Assembly (NCBI RefSeq): GCF_027857615.1
Contig: NZ_JAQIFT010000033.1
Coordinates: forward strand, 20,791-84,790
Reading direction: 5' to 3'
Origin: Holtiella tumoricola
GTDB taxonomy: Bacteria > Bacillota > Clostridia > Lachnospirales > Cellulosilyticaceae
DNA: 64,000 bases
Within the stretch, counting starts at the first letter, position 1; each line of letters starts with the position of its first letter. Position numbers and translations under genes: made by a program. Below the pieces are notes generated by a model. The model was given only the letters and a program-made list of their open reading frames with translations, did no database searches and had not been told where the DNA came from. Shown piece after piece: positions 60,925 to 64,000 of this stretch.

Positions 60925-61806
60925 AAATGGCATCTATTGAAAAATAGGTGCTGTTTTTTTATTTCAAAATCTCTATATAACAACAAAAATAGACTAGTCC
61001 CCCAACTAGTCCATTTTCGCTCAATCATACTTTTTTACTCAGTGAATATCTATTATGTAACCCTTGCTCCCCCATCTATATTAAAACATAACATATATTA
61101 TTTTTCAATATTTTTCTTTATATTTCGTTATTTTATTACATAATACATTATATATTGACAATTATACAATGTTATATTATTATTTACTTGTATACTGTAA
61201 CACCTCTCATTGATATATTATCAACCTAATTATCTTTTCACTAGCAACTTGATTAACGTCAAGTTGCTTTTTAATTTATGCTATGATATATTATTTTTGT
61301 ACTTTAATCAGTACAGTCCTTTCCAGTTTGTATAAAATCAATTAGGTGACAAAAAGCAATCTACTCTTGAAGTGGGTTGCTTTTTGCTTTATACGATAGT
61401 ATACTAAAATTGTTCTGTTTGGCACTTATGTGCTTTGGATTCTAGTATTTGTCTGACAAGAAAAAGCAATCTACTTTTAAGGTGGGTTGCTTTTTCTCTT
61501 TGAGAATGATATATTATTTTTGTCTTTAATTTCATGTTATTTTTAATCTTTCTGATGATGTAAAAAGGTAGCCTTTTAAGGTTACCTTTTTATTCGTTAC
61601 AATATTTTCGCTGTTTACAACAAATTATTTATTTTTATATCATTCTATGATAATATTTAACTAACAAGCTATTGAATAAAATTAAACTTCAATACACTGC
61701 ACGTTATCTTTTTTTATGAACCTTAATAGCTTGTTATCCTAGATAATATAATTGAATAAGACACAAAAAAAGAGTAGCCTTTCCAGATGTGGCTACTCTT
61801 TTTTTA
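60925..61806. other. Series of terminator-like hairpins
   Basis: Seven hairpins in about 880 bases: 60929-60953, 60992-61011, 61243-61268, 61354-61386, 61461-61495, 61562-61590 and 61764-61806. Most have A-runs before and T-runs after, so they can work on both strands. Copies at 61354 and 61461 are nearly the same (AAAAGCAATCTAC/GTGGGTTGCTTTT). ATGATATATTATTTTTGT occurs at 61283 and 61507. No credible protein gene lies between. A further inverted repeat AACAAGCTATT (61663)/AATAGCTTGTT (61725) encloses 51 bases. Confidence 0.6.
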
Positions 61807-61819
61807 TAAAATAAAATAT

Positions 61820-61984
61820 CTACATAGTTTTAATTTTTATAATAATTTTGTTCTCTTCAATCTCTACATCTTGAAACTCTATACTTCTATATTTAATTCC
61901 TCTTTCTAATGCAATCTTCTTAAATTTTTCAACAAGCTCACTACTATTCAAATCTTTTTTTATCTGCTCTGCCACTTTTTCCAT
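61820..61984 (-). CDS. 54-residue charged protein, unknown
   Basis: MEKVAEQIKKDLNSSELVEKF... starts at ATG 61984, seven bases after GGAGAG; an earlier ATG at 61999 lacks a ribosome site. The protein is helical, then strand-like (IKYRSIEFQDVEIEENKIIIKI). It is closed off by terminators on both sides (62074 and 61764). No family recognised; base composition fits the phage side. Confidence 0.6.
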   Translation of the reverse strand: MEKVAEQIKKDLNSSELVEKFKKIALERGIKYRSIEFQDVEIEENKIIIKIKTM

Positions 61985-62073
61985 TATATTACTCTCCATA
62001 ATATTATTAAGAAATATTTATTATCAATAATATTATACTTATGTTCATCTGTTTTTCAAGCATATCTAACTAC

Positions 62074-62107
62074 AAAAGCCACCTTCAATTAAGAAAGTGG
62101 CTTTTTA
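62074..62107. terminator. Intrinsic terminator
   Basis: AAAAGCCACCTTC-loop-GAAAGTGGCTTTTTAT, symmetrical enough to act on both strands. Confidence 0.8.
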
Positions 62108-62137
62108 TTTTAGGTACTACTAAATAGCTATGTTTTA

Positions 62138-62282
62138 AGATAACAGATTACTTACGCCAGTAATCAGGCAGCTCTTGTAGTTTTAAGTCCCCAAGCAGGA
62201 ATATGGCGTTATCTCATTACCATATGGATTATAAATAATCCCTAAGAGAGGTATTTGATTAGATTACACATCTAATTTAGGG
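62138..62282 (+). ncRNA. Candidate structured RNA
   Basis: A dense set of nested helices in a gene-free region: outer AGATAAC (62138-62144)/GTTATCT (62208-62214); inside it GATTACT (62146-62152)/AGTAATC (62159-62165); then GGATTA (62226-62231)/TAATCC (62236-62241) and CCCTAA (62240-62245)/TTAGGG (62277-62282) enclosing TTAGAT/ATCTAA. GC content is higher than the flanks. The strand is uncertain because the helices are symmetric. No known riboswitch class is recognised. Confidence 0.4.
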
Positions 62283-62358
62283 CTCACATGCTCATTTAAA
62301 TTATATCGAATGTTATTTTATTTGTAAATCCTAATCCTATTCAATATTTAAGGCTTTT

Positions 62359-62651
62359 TGTAGCAACTTTGCTACACTTACCGTTACACCTCTCACCCCT
62401 TATGTATCAAGGCTTTAAGACATCTTAAAACCTAAATGTAACAAAATCAGAGCTTTTTCCATATAATATTATTTTTATATGTATACTCTTACCCCTATAC
62501 CCCTATATATTATATTTATATATTTTATACTTTATAGGTATTTTTATGTTACAAATGTTACAGTATTAAGCAAAACCTTGATAGTCAACGGTTTGATGTG
62601 TAGCAAAAGGTGTAGCAAAAGGCGTAACATCGCAAATCGTATTTTGCTACA
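62359..62651. repeat. Cluster of TGTARCA / TGYTACA 7-mers
   Basis: Ten near-identical sites in 293 bases. Direct: 62359, 62437, 62599, 62611 and CGTAACA 62623. Inverted: 62370, CGTTACA 62382, 62547, 62556, 62645. The spacing of the closest direct sites is 12 bases. Such clusters are typical of iterons or recombinase arm sites. The region contains no gene. Confidence 0.6.
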
Positions 62652-62683
62652 CCTTAAGACTTGGGAATTTTAGGCAAAAAATA

Positions 62684-62710
62684 AAGGCTAGAACCGAAGT
62701 CCTAGCCTAC
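62684..62710 (-). terminator. Terminator of the lysis cassette
   Basis: Minus-strand GGCTAGGACTTCGGTTCTAGCC followed by TTTATTTTTT; it overlaps the lysozyme stop codon. Confidence 0.82.
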
Positions 62711-63403
62711 TTTACTCGCATATTTAATTAATAAACTTCTTACATTTTCTTTTGTATAGTTACCACTTCTCCATACTCCATCATTTGAAATAACTTTCCC
62801 TTCAACTAAGCTATCTATTCCACCTAACTTATTTAACAACGCTGGTACATTCTTTAAATTAATCCTATCTAATCTATTCCAACTTGCATCATTTATCTGC
62901 ACTCCACTATCAATAATTTTAGTTACTGCTTTTTTAAGTTCTTCATCTTCTATTACCGGCTTTAAAAATAATTCAGCCTCTGCATCTCTTCTTCGTGTTA
63001 ATCCTTTTAGTTCTGTAAGTACACCATTTACACGCGCTTTATTATAAAGCCTTATCTGTATAGCTACATCATTCCAATCTTTAGCATTTATAGCATTTAA
63101 CAAATTCCCTTTAAAAATACCTGGCCCTAAGTTATAACAAAAACTTACTAATGCATCGTATTGATTTTGATTTAAACCTGAGAATTTTCTAACAGGTGGC
63201 TCATATCTTTTTTCAAGACATTCCCTTAACAACTGTTCTGCTTTTTCTTGTGTAATAGTCATCCCTACACATATTTGTTTACCATCCACTGTACCTGTAT
63301 GACCTATGCCTATAGTCCACACTCCAGCTGGACATTTATATGCTTTTAATTGGCACCCTTCAAACTCTTTAATTAAATTAATGCCTACTTTAGATATTTT
63401 CAT
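62702..63403 (-). CDS. Phage lysozyme (GH24 endolysin)
   Basis: A 233-residue T4-type muramidase. The catalytic set E-x8-C-x5-T is visible in FEGCQLKAYKCPAGVWTIG at residues about 15-30. The GH24 domain spans about 1-145 with RRRDAEAELFL near its end. The C-terminal 80 residues include WNRLDRINLKNVPALLNKLG, probably wall binding. Located three bases after the holin gene, it forms a standard lysis cassette of a prophage. Confidence 0.92.
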   Translation of the reverse strand: MKISKVGINLIKEFEGCQLKAYKCPAGVWTIGIGHTGTVDGKQICVGMTITQEKAEQLLRECLEKRYEPPVRKFSGLNQNQYDALVSFCYNLGPGIFKGNLLNAINAKDWNDVAIQIRLYNKARVNGVLTELKGLTRRRDAEAELFLKPVIEDEELKKAVTKIIDSGVQINDASWNRLDRINLKNVPALLNKLGGIDSLVEGKVISNDGVWRSGNYTKENVRSLLIKYASKVG

Positions 63404-63405
63404 TA

Positions 63406-63654
63406 TTACGCACCTACCTTATCTTGAATTTTATCTACTTTGCTTTCGATAGATTCTAACTTTACTGTATATGTACTAATGATCTCTGCAAACTTCTCAT
63501 TTGCTGCATTTGCCTTACCTAACTCTGTATAGAGTCTCTCTTTATCATTCAACTGGGCTTGATACATTTTCCATATAAATAAGCCACACGCTCCTACCAT
63601 CGTAATAGGAAACCCCAAACTGCTTACTAATGTCTGAATTACATCTACATCCAT
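63406..63654 (-). CDS. BhlA/UviB-like holin
   Basis: An 82-residue protein with one N-terminal membrane segment (LGFPITMVGACGLFIWKMY), a charged middle and a C-terminal coiled coil (YTVKLESIESKVDKIQDKV). This is the layout of BhlA/UviB holin-like proteins. It releases the endolysin encoded next. Confidence 0.85.
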   Translation of the reverse strand: MDVDVIQTLVSSLGFPITMVGACGLFIWKMYQAQLNDKERLYTELGKANAANEKFAEIISTYTVKLESIESKVDKIQDKVGA

Positions 63655-63712
63655 ATTTTTTCCTCCTACAGCAAAAAAAGATGATAACTATTAAGTTAAT
63701 CATCTTTTTTAC

Positions 63713-63994
63713 TTATTTTTGTCTCACTTCTAGAAAGCTTAAAAACTCCCTCTCTTTTATACTCTCTATCTCAATTCTATATATAGTATCTCTTAGTATT
63801 TTGTTAATATAAATTATCATTTCACCTTCCTCTATACTCTTTCCGCACACCTGCACTTCTTCAGCATATATAGATAAATAAATAGGTGTATGATGATTCT
63901 CCACTCTAATAATAATGTTCTCTCCATTACTCTGATATATTTTAATGCGTTCATTAGAATTGCGAGAAACATATATTTTCCTTAGAATATGCAA
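63713..63994 (-). CDS. Unknown small phage protein
   Basis: A 93-residue protein that starts at the window edge (ATG 63994), so the true start may lie outside. Strand-rich text (ERIKIYQSNGENIIIRVENH) suggests a small beta protein. Upstream of holin in the phage late block, it could be a tail or lysis accessory protein. An A-rich hairpin at 63680-63712 lies downstream. No family recognised. Confidence 0.55.
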   Translation of the reverse strand: MHILRKIYVSRNSNERIKIYQSNGENIIIRVENHHTPIYLSIYAEEVQVCGKSIEEGEMIIYINKILRDTIYRIEIESIKEREFLSFLEVRQK

Positions 63995-64000
63995 CGAATC

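Noticed and set aside
62138..62214. A 77-base segment closed by a 7-bp stem, like a tRNA
   Set aside because: The inner hairpins do not fit D, anticodon and T arms: the first hairpin has a 7-bp stem directly after the outer stem, and there is no TTCGA-type T loop or CCA-like end.

Overview
The window is mostly one large integrative and conjugative element (ICE) of the Tn1549/CTn type, followed at its right end by an AT-rich stretch and a prophage lysis cassette. The gene families (VirD4, VirB4, VirB6, PrgI, a MobP-type relaxase, TOPRIM protein, DUF3846/DUF4313/DUF4314/DUF4320, SpoVG, YodL, ArdA, SLH protein), strong Shine-Dalgarno sites, frequent TTG starts and low GC all point to a Gram-positive anaerobe of the class Clostridia, probably a Peptostreptococcaceae or related host. 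I cannot name the species.

Layout. 1-2156: a group II intron (reverse transcriptase reading leftward, cut by the window edge) inserted in virD4, whose 5' exon is 2157-3231. 3.4-21.4 kb: the leftward mobilisation and type IV secretion block (TOPRIM protein, relaxase, MobC-like protein, probable oriT, M23 peptidase, VirB4, PrgI, a cytosine methyltransferase in two overlapping frames, VirB6). Single-gene insertions sit between these core genes: a metallophosphoesterase, a HipBA-like pair and a DUF3795 protein. 21.6-37.3 kb: cargo, mostly on the other strand. It holds an AraC regulator, a two-component system, a CXXC peptide/polyferredoxin/TlpA redox operon, a frameshifted CPBP protease, a fused [FeFe] hydrogenase-rubrerythrin, and a chain of small solitary genes (DUF3885, DUF3841, unknowns, a HEPN-like protein). 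Six copies of a composite repeat (hairpin plus conserved motif) punctuate this chain.

37.3-51.6 kb: a leftward surface-structure block with a VirB2-like protein, secreted proteins, a complete Tad (type IVc pilus) assembly set including its own prepilin peptidase, and a 1313-residue SLH surface protein. 51.6-60.5 kb: establishment and anti-restriction genes (SpoVG, YodL, DUF3849, Dam methylase, antirepressor, two ArdA-like proteins, DUF4314). 60.5-62.7 kb is nearly gene-free: the likely ICE end, a series of terminator-like hairpins, a structured RNA candidate and a cluster of 7-bp repeats. 62.7-64 kb: phage lysozyme, holin and one unknown small protein.

How it works together: relaxase and MobC nick oriT, VirD4/VirB4/VirB6/PrgI/M23 form the transfer channel, the Tad pilus and SLH protein probably give cell contact, and ArdA-like proteins plus methylases protect the incoming DNA. 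The most unusual points are the repeat-bounded cassette chain, the hydrogenase-rubrerythrin fusion, a recurrent Met-rich C-terminal tail on unrelated ICE proteins, a common pilin-like N-terminal motif beside a dedicated peptidase, and the split/overlapping methyltransferase.
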